Positions 27,989 to 36,614 are shown, counted from the stretch's first letter. The stretch: 37,099 nt of DNA from Pseudonocardia sp. (GCA_026785945.1 JAJAZD010000150.1:1-37099), one strand, 5' to 3'. Notes: generated by a model from the letters alone, not told the origin. Made by a program: numbers and translations.

Positions 27989-28864
27989 TCACCCGTCCGC
28001 CCGCAGGAACGTCACCGTGTCCCCGGCCACCAGCGGCGACAGCGGGTCACGGGTCTCCCCGGCACCGTCGATCGTCACGAGCAGGGGTCGGGCGACGTCG
28101 AAGAGGGCGGCCGCGCCGCCCACCGTCGCGGCGTGGACGAGGCAGGGCCGCCCACCGGGCCGCCGCACCGTGATCTCCGGGGCGGGTCGCGCCCTGGCGC
28201 CGCGGTACTCGCCGGGCTCGTTGACGTTGAGCAGGGAGTCGAGGTCGGGGTCGGCTGCGGCCAGCTCCGGGTCGGTGAGCAGCGTGGCGTCGTCCAGGCG
28301 GAGCGTGCGGACCTCGGCGAACAGCGTCGCCGGGCGCATCCGGGCCGCGGCGACCAGGGCGGCGACGCGGGGCGCGAGCGTGGTGCGGTAGGCGGCCGCG
28401 AGCGGCTGGGGGTAGCCGCGGGCCACGGGCAGGGCGACGTCGACGTCGGGCCCGAGCCCGCGCAGCACGCGCCGGACGAATGCGGGGTGCAGCAACGGCA
28501 GGTCGGTGGGGCAGACGAACGCGACCGGCGCGCGGCCGGCCAACGCGGCGAGGCCGGTGGCGATGCCCTGCAACGGACCCAGTGCCTCGACCGGGTCGTC
28601 CACCACCTCGACGCCGCGGGGCAGCGAGGGGAGAACCTGTCCGGGCGCGCGGACCACGACCACCGGGCCGTCGATGGTGCGGACCAGCACCGCCGCGACG
28701 CGGTGCAGCAGCGTCGAACCGTGCCATTCCAGCGCGGCCTTCGAGGTCCCCATCCGTGACGACCGGCCTCCGGCGAGCACGATGCCCGCCGCGCTGGCGG
28801 CCGTCAGTGCGCCGGTCCCCGCTCCGGTCCCCGCGCCCGTCCCCGCGCTCGTCCCCGCGCTCAT
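27989..28864 (-). CDS. mobA: Molybdenum cofactor guanylyltransferase (MobA-like NTP transferase) with extra C-terminal region
   Basis: GIVLAGGRSSRMGTSKAALEWHGSTLL, PTDLPLLHPAFV, LLNVNEPGEY; roughly 60-70 aa C-terminal extension. Confidence 0.82.
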   Translation of the reverse strand: MSAGTSAGTGAGTGAGTGALTAASAAGIVLAGGRSSRMGTSKAALEWHGSTLLHRVAAVLVRTIDGPVVVVRAPGQVLPSLPRGVEVVDDPVEALGPLQGIATGLAALAGRAPVAFVCPTDLPLLHPAFVRRVLRGLGPDVDVALPVARGYPQPLAAAYRTTLAPRVAALVAAARMRPATLFAEVRTLRLDDATLLTDPELAAADPDLDSLLNVNEPGEYRGARARPAPEITVRRPGGRPCLVHAATVGGAAALFDVARPLLVTIDGAGETRDPLSPLVAGDTVTFLRADG

Positions 28865-28999
28865 CACAGTGCCCCCGATCGCCACCGCGGCCCGGTCGTC
28901 ACGATGCGATTGCCAGGCCCGGTCGTGGATGTCGATTTCTGACAGTGTGGGCCCGGTTGCCCCGGGGTGGGCACGACAGGGCCGAACAGAGGAGTTGGC

Positions 29000-30322
29000 G
29001 TGACGACGACGGAACGTCCCCGCAGGGGGCGCGGCTCGGCGATCGGCGAGGGCGTCACCTGGGCGGCGCGGTGGAGCCTGCGCCTGATCCTCGTGTCCGC
29101 CGGGGCCGCGCTGCTGTGGCTTCTGATCGCCCAGCTCTGGTCGATCGTGCTGCCCGTGATGCTGGCGGTGATCGTCGCGACGGTGCTGTGGCCCCCGGCC
29201 GCCTTCCTGCGCCGTCGGAAGTTCTCGCCCCTGCTCGCCGCGGCCACGGTGTTGCTCGCCGGGATCGTCGTGCTGGCGGGGTTGATCGCCCTGATCTCCG
29301 CCTCGGTGGCCGGGGGTGCCGGTGAGATCGCGGAGAGCGTCACCGCCGGCATCCAGGAGGTCCAGCTCTGGGCGGCCGGCCCGCCGCTCAACCTCGCGCA
29401 GAGCCAGCTCGACTCCGCGGTGCAACAGGTGAGCACCCAGATCCAGCAGAGCGTGTCGACGATCGCGACGAGCGTGCTGACCGGGGCGGCCGGTGTCGCG
29501 TCGGGCGTGGTCACGGGTGTGCTGGTCCTCGTGCTCGCGTTCCTGTTCGTGAAGGACGGACCGCGCTTCCTGCCCTGGCTGCGCGCCGTCGCGGGCGACG
29601 GCGCGGGCGGGCACGTCGCGGAGGTGCTGAGCCGGGTCTGGAAGACCGTGGGCGACTTCATCCGCACCCAGGCCATCGTGAGCCTGGTCGACGCCATCCT
29701 GATCGGGGCCGGGCTGCTGATCCTCGGCGTGCCGCTCGCACTGCCGATCGCGGTGCTGACGTTCCTTGCGGGTTTCGTCCCGATCGTCGGGGCGATCGTG
29801 GCGGGAGCCGTCGGGGTGCTCGTCGCGCTGGTCAGCAACGGCTTCACCACCGCCCTGATCGTGCTCGCGCTCATCCTCGTGGTGCAGCAGGTGGAGGGCA
29901 ACGTCCTGCAGCCGATCCTGCAGTCACGCAGCCTCGGCCTGCACGCCGCGGTGGTCCTGCTCGCCGTCACGGCCGGGAGCACGCTCTACGGCATCGCCGG
30001 CGCGTTCCTCGCCGTGCCGGTGACGGCCGCGGCCGCGGTGGTGCTCCGCTACATGGGCGAGCAGATCGACGAACGGGTCGTCGGCGGAGCGGCCCCCCGG
30101 GTGGATCCGCAACTGGAGACCATCCAGATCGTCCGCGCCACGCCGGGCGCACCCAGCCCGGACGCGACGGTCCCGAACCCCACCGCGGCCGACCCGGCAG
30201 CGGCCGACCCGGCAGCGGCCGACACTGCATCGCCCGACCCGGCAGCGCCCGACTCCGACGCGCCCGATCTCGATCCGGACCTCGCGCTGCGGGACGAACC
30301 GGAGTCCGCGCCCCGCCGCTGA
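29000..30322 (+). CDS. AI-2E family transporter / permease
   Basis: GTG 29000 with GGAG RBS; multiple TM helices; FVPIVGAIVAGAVGVLVALVSNGF, VVQQVEGNVLQPILQSRSLGLHAAVVLLAV; acidic AADPAAADPAA C-terminal tail. Confidence 0.88.
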   Translation: MTTTERPRRGRGSAIGEGVTWAARWSLRLILVSAGAALLWLLIAQLWSIVLPVMLAVIVATVLWPPAAFLRRRKFSPLLAAATVLLAGIVVLAGLIALISASVAGGAGEIAESVTAGIQEVQLWAAGPPLNLAQSQLDSAVQQVSTQIQQSVSTIATSVLTGAAGVASGVVTGVLVLVLAFLFVKDGPRFLPWLRAVAGDGAGGHVAEVLSRVWKTVGDFIRTQAIVSLVDAILIGAGLLILGVPLALPIAVLTFLAGFVPIVGAIVAGAVGVLVALVSNGFTTALIVLALILVVQQVEGNVLQPILQSRSLGLHAAVVLLAVTAGSTLYGIAGAFLAVPVTAAAAVVLRYMGEQIDERVVGGAAPRVDPQLETIQIVRATPGAPSPDATVPNPTAADPAAADPAAADTASPDPAAPDSDAPDLDPDLALRDEPESAPRR

Positions 30323-30326
30323 CATG

Positions 30327-30371
30327 GTCGACTACTGACGCGTCGACTACTGACGCGTCGACTACTGACAC
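30327..30371. repeat. 15-bp tandem repeat, 3 copies (GTCGACTACTGACGC)
   Basis: 30327-30341 and 30342-30356 identical; 30357-30371 differs at one position (GTCGACTACTGACAC). Confidence 0.95.
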
Positions 30372-30389
30372 GGGCAACCAGTGACACCG

Positions 30390-31103
30390 TCAGAGGACCA
30401 CGCGCATGGGACGCCCGCGGTCGTCCACCTCGGTGCCGAGGACCTCTGCTGTGCCGAGCGCCCAGCGGGCCGCGGACCAGGATGCGGCCAGCGCGTCGAG
30501 CACGTCGTCCAGGCGTGCGCCGGCCGGGAGGTCGGCCAGCGCGACGGCGGGGTCGACCCAGCCCGCCAGCGCCGCGATGCGCTGCCCCGCACCGCGCGCC
30601 GACTTCTTCGGGGCGAAGTCCACGCCGGGCGCCATGTGCCGCAGGGCGAGCTCGGGGTGTACCTCGACGACGTGCGCGGGCAGCGCGGCCAGCGCGTCCC
30701 ACTCGCGGATCTTCGGGCCGATGTGGAAGGTCTGCAGGCTGATCGCACGGCCGGTGAGCCGCCGTGCCGTGGCGCACGCCTGCGCGAACCCGGCCGCGGC
30801 CAGCACCTCGCGCGGCGGGGCCGGGAACACCGACGAGCGCGCCCGCCCCAACCGTGTGGCGGCCAGGTCGTCGCAGGCCCGGCGGGCGCGGCCCGACGGC
30901 AGGCCGAGCGGGATGTCGACGCCCACGGCCGCGCACCCGGCCGTCGCCACCAGCACCGCGGCGGCGTCCGGACACACCGACCACCGGACGCGTCCGGAAC
31001 CCACCAGGGCGACCACCCACCCGCCCGGAACCCCGTCCACCCCGGCGACCGGCGCGATAGGGAATGATCGGGGACCGTGCGCGTCTACCTCGGTTCCGAT
31101 CAT
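30390..31103 (-). CDS. DUF429-like protein
   Basis: PVAGVDGVPGGWVVALV, AVGVDIPLGLPSGRARRACD, ARSSVFPAPPR, GRAISLQTFHIGPKIREWD, VVEVHPELALRHM. ATG 31103 overlaps the divergent rpiB start. Confidence 0.75.
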   Translation of the reverse strand: MIGTEVDAHGPRSFPIAPVAGVDGVPGGWVVALVGSGRVRWSVCPDAAAVLVATAGCAAVGVDIPLGLPSGRARRACDDLAATRLGRARSSVFPAPPREVLAAAGFAQACATARRLTGRAISLQTFHIGPKIREWDALAALPAHVVEVHPELALRHMAPGVDFAPKKSARGAGQRIAALAGWVDPAVALADLPAGARLDDVLDALAASWSAARWALGTAEVLGTEVDDRGRPMRVVL

Positions 31104-31559
31104 GCCGGCTTCGAGCTCAAGGCCCAGCTGGTCGCCCACCTGAACAGTCTGGGTCACGAGGCCGTCGACGTCGGCCCCGCCACCTACGACGCCGCCGACG
31201 ACTACCCGCCGTTCTGCATCGAGGCCGCCCGCCGCGTGCTCGACGACCCGGGCAGCCTGGGCGTCGTCCTCGGCGGGTCGGGCAACGGCGAGCAGATGGC
31301 CGCCAACAAGGTGCCCGGCATCCGCGCCGGGCTCGCCTGGAGCGTGGAGACCGCCACCCTGACCCGCCAGCACAACGACGCACAGGTCGTGGCCGTCGGC
31401 GCGCGGATGCACAGTGCCGACGAGGCGGCCGAGATCGTCGCGGCGTTCGTCGCGACCCCTTTCTCCGGTGACGCCCGCCACCAGCGGCGCATCGACATCC
31501 TCGCCGAGTACGAGCGCACCGGGTTGCCGCCGGCGCTGCCGGCAGGTCAAATTCCGTAA
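31077..31559 (+). CDS. rpiB: Ribose-5-phosphate isomerase B
   Basis: MRVYLGSDHAGFELKAQLVAHL, VVLGGSGNGEQMAANKVPGIRAGLAW, TRQHNDAQVVAVGARM; GTG start. Confidence 0.92.
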   Translation: MRVYLGSDHAGFELKAQLVAHLNSLGHEAVDVGPATYDAADDYPPFCIEAARRVLDDPGSLGVVLGGSGNGEQMAANKVPGIRAGLAWSVETATLTRQHNDAQVVAVGARMHSADEAAEIVAAFVATPFSGDARHQRRIDILAEYERTGLPPALPAGQIP

Positions 31560-32377
31560 TGCCCGAGGGTCACACGCTCCACCGGCTCGCCCGCCTGCAC
31601 AGCCGCCGTTACGCGGGCGGACCGGTCGAGGTGTCCAGCCCGCAGGGTCGGTTCTCCACCAGCGCGGAGATCGTGGACGGCCGGGTCCTGCAGAGCGCCG
31701 AGGCCTACGGCAAGCACCTGTTCCACGTCTACGGCCCGGACCTCGTCGTGCACGTCCACCTCGGGCTCTACGGCAAGTTCTCGAACCTGCGGCGGCCGGC
31801 CGCGGAGCCGCGCGGGCTCGTCCGGATGCGGATGGTCGGCCCGACGCACTACGCCGACCTGCGGGGTCCCACCGCGTGCGAGCTCATCACCGACGGTGAG
31901 GTCGACGCCATCCGCGCCCGCCTCGGTGCCGACCCGCTCCGCGAGGACGCCGATCCCGACCGCGCCTGGGCCCGGATCTCCCGCTCCCGCGCGCCGCTCG
32001 CCACGCTGCTGATGGACCAGTCGGTGATCGCCGGGGTCGGCAACGTCTACCGCGCCGAGGCCCTGTTCCGGCACGGCCTGGACCCGCAGATGCCGGGCAG
32101 GGGACTCACCCGCGAGCAGTGGGAGGCCCTGTGGGCCGACATCGTCGGGATGCTCCGCGACGGCGTGAAGCGCGGCAAGATCGAGACGTTGCGGCCCGAG
32201 CACGACCCGAGCCTGCTCGCGCCCGCCGACCGCGGCGCCCTGTGCGCCCGCCGCGTCTACGCCTACCGCCGGACGGGACAGCCGTGCCTGGTGTGCGGCA
32301 CGCCCATCGCGCACGCGGCGCACCTGGCTCGCAACCTGTTCTGGTGCCCGACCTGCCAACCGGCCGTGATCACCTGA
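31559..32377 (+). CDS. Fpg/Nei family DNA glycosylase (endonuclease VIII-like)
   Basis: MPEGHTLHRLAR, LLMDQSVIAGVGNVYRAEALF, C-terminal zinc finger CLVCGTPIAHAAHLARNLFWCPTCQ; start overlaps rpiB stop (TAATG). Confidence 0.93.
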   Translation: MPEGHTLHRLARLHSRRYAGGPVEVSSPQGRFSTSAEIVDGRVLQSAEAYGKHLFHVYGPDLVVHVHLGLYGKFSNLRRPAAEPRGLVRMRMVGPTHYADLRGPTACELITDGEVDAIRARLGADPLREDADPDRAWARISRSRAPLATLLMDQSVIAGVGNVYRAEALFRHGLDPQMPGRGLTREQWEALWADIVGMLRDGVKRGKIETLRPEHDPSLLAPADRGALCARRVYAYRRTGQPCLVCGTPIAHAAHLARNLFWCPTCQPAVIT

Positions 32378-32426
32378 CCCACGCGGGCCGGGCGTCCCAG
32401 CCCTGCCGACACGACGGTGGGCGCGG

Positions 32427-32530
32427 TCATCGGAGCACCACCGGCAGGGTGACCAGCCCGTTCATGATCAGCCCGGGCGTCCTGACCAGCTCTGCCGCCG
32501 GCTCGGCGAGCCGTTGGAGCATTGCACCGC
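32427..32530 (-). pseudogene. Possible cytochrome P450 C-terminal remnant
   Basis: Minus-strand frame RGAMLQRLAEPAAELVRTPGLIMNGLVTLPVVLR* resembles a P450 C-terminal tail; no heme-binding region upstream. Confidence 0.3.
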
Positions 32531-32662
32531 GCGAGGACCGGCGCCGGATCGGCAACGGCTACCGGTATCTGCCGGCGGCCGCGGGGTATAGCTACTTGGC
32601 GACATTGATATAGCTCAGGAGTCATGGACGAGAGCGCCGACCGGGACGGGATCTGGGGCCGG

Positions 32663-33424
32663 TCACATGCCGCCGCCGAAGTCGCCGCCGCCGAAGTCGC
32701 CACCCCCGAAGTCGCCACCCCCGAAGTCGCCCCCGGTGTCGCCCCCGGTGTCGCCGCCCCCGTCACCCTGCACGTCGTCGGAGGCGGCCCCGTCCTGGAA
32801 CCCGTCGGCGTAGGCGACGCCGGACATGCCGGAGAACATGGCACTGAACAGCAGTGCCGACCCCACGCCCCATGCGCCCGCCGCCAGTGCCGGGCGCCAC
32901 CACGGTTCGGAGTACCAGCCCTGCGGCACGGGCCGCCCGGCGACGTCGCCGCCGGGGTAGAAGTGCCGGTTGCGCTCCGAGGGCACGGGGGAGGCGCTGT
33001 AGGAGTGGCCCTCCACCTCGACGTCGCGCTCCTGGCTGACGGCGCCTGCCCGCTGCTGCCCGGGCAGCGGGGGGAGCTCGGGTCCGGGGTCCAGGCCCAT
33101 CACCGTGCGGGCGGCGCGCACGTAATACAGGCCCTCGTATGCGGTGTCGGTGACCTGCCGGGTCTGGACCACGCTGCGCGCCTGGTCCATCTGGGAGCCG
33201 GCGGCGTTGAAGCGCTCCGCGGCGTCCGCCAGCGCCTGCCTCGACGCCTCGTCGGTGCCGACCAGGTTGAGCACCTGGCCGCCGAGACGTTCGACCCAGC
33301 GTCGGGCCTCAGCGCGGGCGTCTTCGAGCTCCCGGGCCTGCGTCGCCGCCCTCTGGCGGACGAGCCACACGATTCCCGCGGCGATCAGGGCGAGGACGAC
33401 GATGGTCACGAGCGTGCCGGTCAC
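32663..33424 (-). CDS. DUF1542-like membrane protein with GGGDF C-terminal repeats
   Basis: N-terminal TM LVTIVVLALIAAGIVWLV, ARAEARRWVERLGGQVLNL, GLYYVRAARTVMGLDPGPELPPLPGQ, PGGDVAGRPVPQGWYSEPWWRPAL; tail (GGGDF)n. Confidence 0.75.
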   Translation of the reverse strand: MTGTLVTIVVLALIAAGIVWLVRQRAATQARELEDARAEARRWVERLGGQVLNLVGTDEASRQALADAAERFNAAGSQMDQARSVVQTRQVTDTAYEGLYYVRAARTVMGLDPGPELPPLPGQQRAGAVSQERDVEVEGHSYSASPVPSERNRHFYPGGDVAGRPVPQGWYSEPWWRPALAAGAWGVGSALLFSAMFSGMSGVAYADGFQDGAASDDVQGDGGGDTGGDTGGDFGGGDFGGGDFGGGDFGGGM

Positions 33425-33504
33425 ACCCGCTCAACGGCCCGGGGATCGGTGACGTTCCCTCCCGGGCCGGAGTCCCCGTCGTCGACGCCGTGGCCGAGGT
33501 CCGG

Positions 33505-34254
33505 TCAGCCGCTGCCCGGCAGGCAGGCCTCGACGCCACCGGTGCGGCCGAGGTCGAACGCGCCGATGCGCTGGAACGGGTCACCGTGGTCGGTGCTCGA
33601 CGTCCACGGCGTCTCGTCGGCGGCGGCGGTGAGCGAGGTGGTCAGCTCCCGGACGTCGCCGCTCTCCAGGGAGAGGGTCCCGTCCGCGGCGGCACCGTAG
33701 AGCGTGGCTCCTGCCAGGCAGTCGGCCTGCAGCTCGCTCTGCTGCAGGTTCAGCGACACGTCGAGCCGGGCCTGCACGGCGTGACCCCATTCGTGGGCGA
33801 CGATCAGGTAGACCCAGGAGTCACCGATCTCCAGCCCGCGCAGCATCAGCGTGACGTCCCAGGCCACGAAGTCGCCCTCGGGGCAGTAGACGGCGTTCTC
33901 CGGGGGCAGCACCTCACCCGCGCAGGTCGGCAGCGCGGGGTCGGGGTCGGCGCCGTCGTAGAGCCCGACCACGGTGGGGCTCTCGTAGGTGCCCACGAAG
34001 AAGTCCGACCAGTGCCGCGTCCAGTACTCGTCGACGACCTGCTCGGCGGTCGCGACATCCTCGACCAGTTCTGCCGGACCCACGCCGGCTGGCACGGCCG
34101 GCGTGGACCCGGGGCCGGTCGGTGGAGGGGGTTGACCGGCCGGAGGGCTGACAGGAGCGACAACGGGTCGCGCGGAACCGGTGACGGTGACGGTGACCGA
34201 ACATCCGGCCAGGACCACCACCAGGACCGCCACGGCGGCGGACCGCCCCCACAT
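33505..34254 (-). CDS. Neutral zinc metallopeptidase, lipoprotein
   Basis: Lipobox VVVLAGCSV; YLIVAHEWGHAVQARL (HExxH), SELQADCLAGATLYGA. Confidence 0.85.
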   Translation of the reverse strand: MWGRSAAVAVLVVVLAGCSVTVTVTGSARPVVAPVSPPAGQPPPPTGPGSTPAVPAGVGPAELVEDVATAEQVVDEYWTRHWSDFFVGTYESPTVVGLYDGADPDPALPTCAGEVLPPENAVYCPEGDFVAWDVTLMLRGLEIGDSWVYLIVAHEWGHAVQARLDVSLNLQQSELQADCLAGATLYGAAADGTLSLESGDVRELTTSLTAAADETPWTSSTDHGDPFQRIGAFDLGRTGGVEACLPGSG

Positions 34255-34367
34255 ACCGCTCCCCCGTCCCCCGCCCGTGCACTCGGAGCCGGTGCCCCTG
34301 ACGTTACCCAAGTCAGGTGCCGGCGGCCTCGGCCGCCGGCGAATGCGGAGGATCAGCCTCCCCAGGA

Positions 34368-35327
34368 TCAACCCCCGCCGTACCGACTCCGCCAGGCCGC
34401 CCACGTCCCCGAGGTACCGTCGGTCAGCGCGAGCTGCCGGATGGTGACGGCGACGGTCGCCCGTGCGGCCGGACCGTCCACGCTCAGGGCCTTCCCGGGT
34501 GCACGGCCGGCCCGCACGGCGTCGACGACCTCGGCCTTCAGCACGCCGAGCACCGGGTCGCCGTGGATGTCGAGCAGCGTCTGGAACGCGCGGTGGCGTT
34601 CCTGGTCGAACGGCAGCGGGCGTCCCGTCCGGTCCATCGCCGGGTGGGCCGGGTGCAGCACCACGCACGGCACCCAGCCGGCCGGGACGGGGGCGGACGC
34701 CGGCAGGGTCGGGGCGGTGGATCCGACCATGGTCGGTGACGGTGCCGTGGTCTCGATGCGTCCGCCCGCCGTGCGGAGCACACGGTGTACCCCGGGCATC
34801 GGGGACTCGAGGTCCAGCTCCCCTCCGTGAACGGCGGCCCGGAGCGCGGCCAGCGCGGCCGGGTCGGACGTCCGGCGGCAGACCTCGGCGAACGGCCCGC
34901 CGATGCCCAGGTCGAACAGGATGTCCGCGGTGTCCTTGGGCCGGAGCGCGGCAAAGTCGGGTCCGAGCTCGGTGACGCCGGCGCGTCCGGCCTGCCCGGC
35001 CTCGTCGGTGGGCAGGCAGAAGGCCACGGCGTGGTCCCAGCGCAACGGGTCGGCGGCCGAGGGCGTCTCGTAGGCGATGGCGGCGACACCGTCGGGCAGG
35101 GTGAGCCGGATGCCGCCGCGATCGGTGACGGCGCTGCCGGGCCCGCGGGAGACCGGCTCGTCGGGACGGCGGGCGAAACGGCCGCCGAACCCCATCGTCC
35201 AGGTGGCCTCGGGGTCGGCGAGCTGCTCCTCGGCGAGCACGCGGGCGGCACTGTTGGCGGGGTCCTCGGTGTCCGGCCCCGGTTCCGGTGCGCTGCCCAT
35301 CGGGGGAGCGTCGCACACGCCGTGCAC
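34368..35327 (-). CDS. Conserved hypothetical protein
   Basis: 319-aa ORF with natural composition; no family named with confidence. Start may be the internal MGSAPEPG. Confidence 0.65.
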   Translation of the reverse strand: MHGVCDAPPMGSAPEPGPDTEDPANSAARVLAEEQLADPEATWTMGFGGRFARRPDEPVSRGPGSAVTDRGGIRLTLPDGVAAIAYETPSAADPLRWDHAVAFCLPTDEAGQAGRAGVTELGPDFAALRPKDTADILFDLGIGGPFAEVCRRTSDPAALAALRAAVHGGELDLESPMPGVHRVLRTAGGRIETTAPSPTMVGSTAPTLPASAPVPAGWVPCVVLHPAHPAMDRTGRPLPFDQERHRAFQTLLDIHGDPVLGVLKAEVVDAVRAGRAPGKALSVDGPAARATVAVTIRQLALTDGTSGTWAAWRSRYGGG

Positions 35328-35368
35328 GACCGGCAGATCCTGGTTTTCTCATCGGCCGGGAGCAGGCG

Positions 35369-35392
35369 AATCACATGGATGTGATTTAGGGT
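35369..35392 (+). promoter_or_regulatory. 18-bp palindromic operator plus -10 (TAGGGT) for a leaderless transcript
   Basis: AATCACAT-GG-ATGTGATT (35369-35386), then TAGGGT (35387-35392), 6 nt before ATG 35399. Confidence 0.6.
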
Positions 35393-35398
35393 GTCCCC

Positions 35399-35548
35399 AT
35401 GGAGACGACGAGCACGGGTTGGTGGATCTGCTCGGGTTGCGGTGTCGACGTCGAGCTGACCGGAGCGGACCTGACGGGTTACGAGATGCCCTGCCCGGAC
35501 TGCAGCGAGCCGATGACACCCTGGCGCAGATGGGACGCGGCCGCCTGA
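35399..35548 (+). CDS. 49-aa zinc-ribbon-like small protein
   Basis: METTSTGWWICSGCGVDVELTGADLTGYEMPCPDCSEPMTPWRRWDAAA*; two CxxC knuckles 18 residues apart. Not listed in the ORF track as its own ORF. Confidence 0.65.
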   Translation: METTSTGWWICSGCGVDVELTGADLTGYEMPCPDCSEPMTPWRRWDAAA

Positions 35549-35734
35549 GCGGGACCCACCACGCCGTCCGCGGTGTTCGACCGGGCGCCCCGTAACGGGC
35601 GCTCGGTCGTGTAGGTGGTGGCCAGCTCGGCGAGGCGATGAATGGAACACGGATGGCGCTCGGGATGGGCGCCGTGCTCCCGGCACCAGCCGTCCCGTGT
35701 GGGCACGTGGTTCTCCAGGTAGCCGTACCCCGTG

Positions 35735-36136
35735 TCATGCCACCAGGACTTCTCCCTCCAGCCCGTCGGGGTCGCGGAAGAAGATGCTCCGCACGGAGCC
35801 GAAGTCGTTGACGGTGCCGTCACTGGCCCCGGCATCGATCAGGCGCTGCCGGATCGTGCCGAACGCCTCCGGTGAGGCGGCGGCGAGCCCCACGTGGTCG
35901 ATGCGGCCGCGTCCCCACATGGGGGTCTGCCGGTCGACCTCGGTGTTGCCGTCGATCGTGACGATGTTGAGCTCGGTGTGGCGCCCGATCCGGATGGTCG
36001 TCATCGTCTCGCCGGGCTGCTCCCCGTGCGGCCGCGTCGGCCCGACCTCCGCGTCGAACACCTCGGCGTAGAACCGGCCGAGCCGGGCCACGTCCTTCGA
36101 GATCCAGGCGATGTGGTTGACGCCGTCCAGCAGCAT
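35735..36136 (-). CDS. VOC family (glyoxalase-like) protein
   Basis: MLLDGVNHIAWISKDVARLGRFYAEVFDAEVG, GRIDHVGLAAASPEAFGTIRQRLIDAGASDG, FFRDPDGLEGEVLVA. Confidence 0.88.
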   Translation of the reverse strand: MLLDGVNHIAWISKDVARLGRFYAEVFDAEVGPTRPHGEQPGETMTTIRIGRHTELNIVTIDGNTEVDRQTPMWGRGRIDHVGLAAASPEAFGTIRQRLIDAGASDGTVNDFGSVRSIFFRDPDGLEGEVLVA

Positions 36137-36247
36137 TGAGGTCTCCTCGCGGTCGGGTGCGGTCGGATTATTCGTCAGGGGCGGATACTGAAGGGTCCCA
36201 GTACTTCATAGTTGATGCGTACCGCCTCGGCCATCGCGAACGTCAGG

Positions 36248-36411
36248 GCCGGGGAGCGCGTGGTGGGGGATGAGTTTCCCGACCACGCTGCAGTTCCGCT
36301 ACACGACGGCGTCCGCCTGATGCTGATCCCCACCGGCGGCTCCGCCTGGGTCATCGGCGACCGCGAGGTGGCGGGACGCGGCCAGAGCGAGTGCATGTTC
36401 GGCCTGCGTGT
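36248..36411 (+). pseudogene. VOC-like gene fragment
   Basis: + frame AGERVVGDEFPDHAAVPLHDGVRLMLIPTGGSAWVIGDREVAGRGQSECMFGLRVG resembles an internal VOC segment without proper N- or C-terminus. Confidence 0.4.
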
Positions 36412-36614
36412 GGGGAACGCTCTACGCGAGCATGGTTCTCGTAGTGGACCCTGCCTTCCCCGCGGTACACCGAGCGAATCGGCGCGCTGTTGTGCCCGCA
36501 TGCGACAAGGCGATCCTCGACGAGGGATCGAGTGAAGTCGGCGAGCCACTCGGGGCTCTCGGCCGTGATGACGACCTCGACGCACTCCAGCTGCTCGGGG
36601 GCCGGCGCGGTCAT
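36412..36614 (-). pseudogene. Truncated CutA1-like divalent-cation-tolerance gene (N-terminal half)
   Basis: MTAPAPEQLECVEVVITAESPEWLADFTRSLVEDRLVACGHNSAPIRSVYRGEGRVHYENHARVE; the expected C-terminal HPYEVP segment is missing. Confidence 0.6.

Noticed and set aside
35549-35734. Possible minus-strand small protein (VPTRDGWCREHGAHPERHPCSIHRLAELATTYTTERPLRGARSNT...)
   Set aside because: Composition is fairly natural but no convincing start or RBS, and its 3' end runs antisense into the zinc-ribbon ORF.
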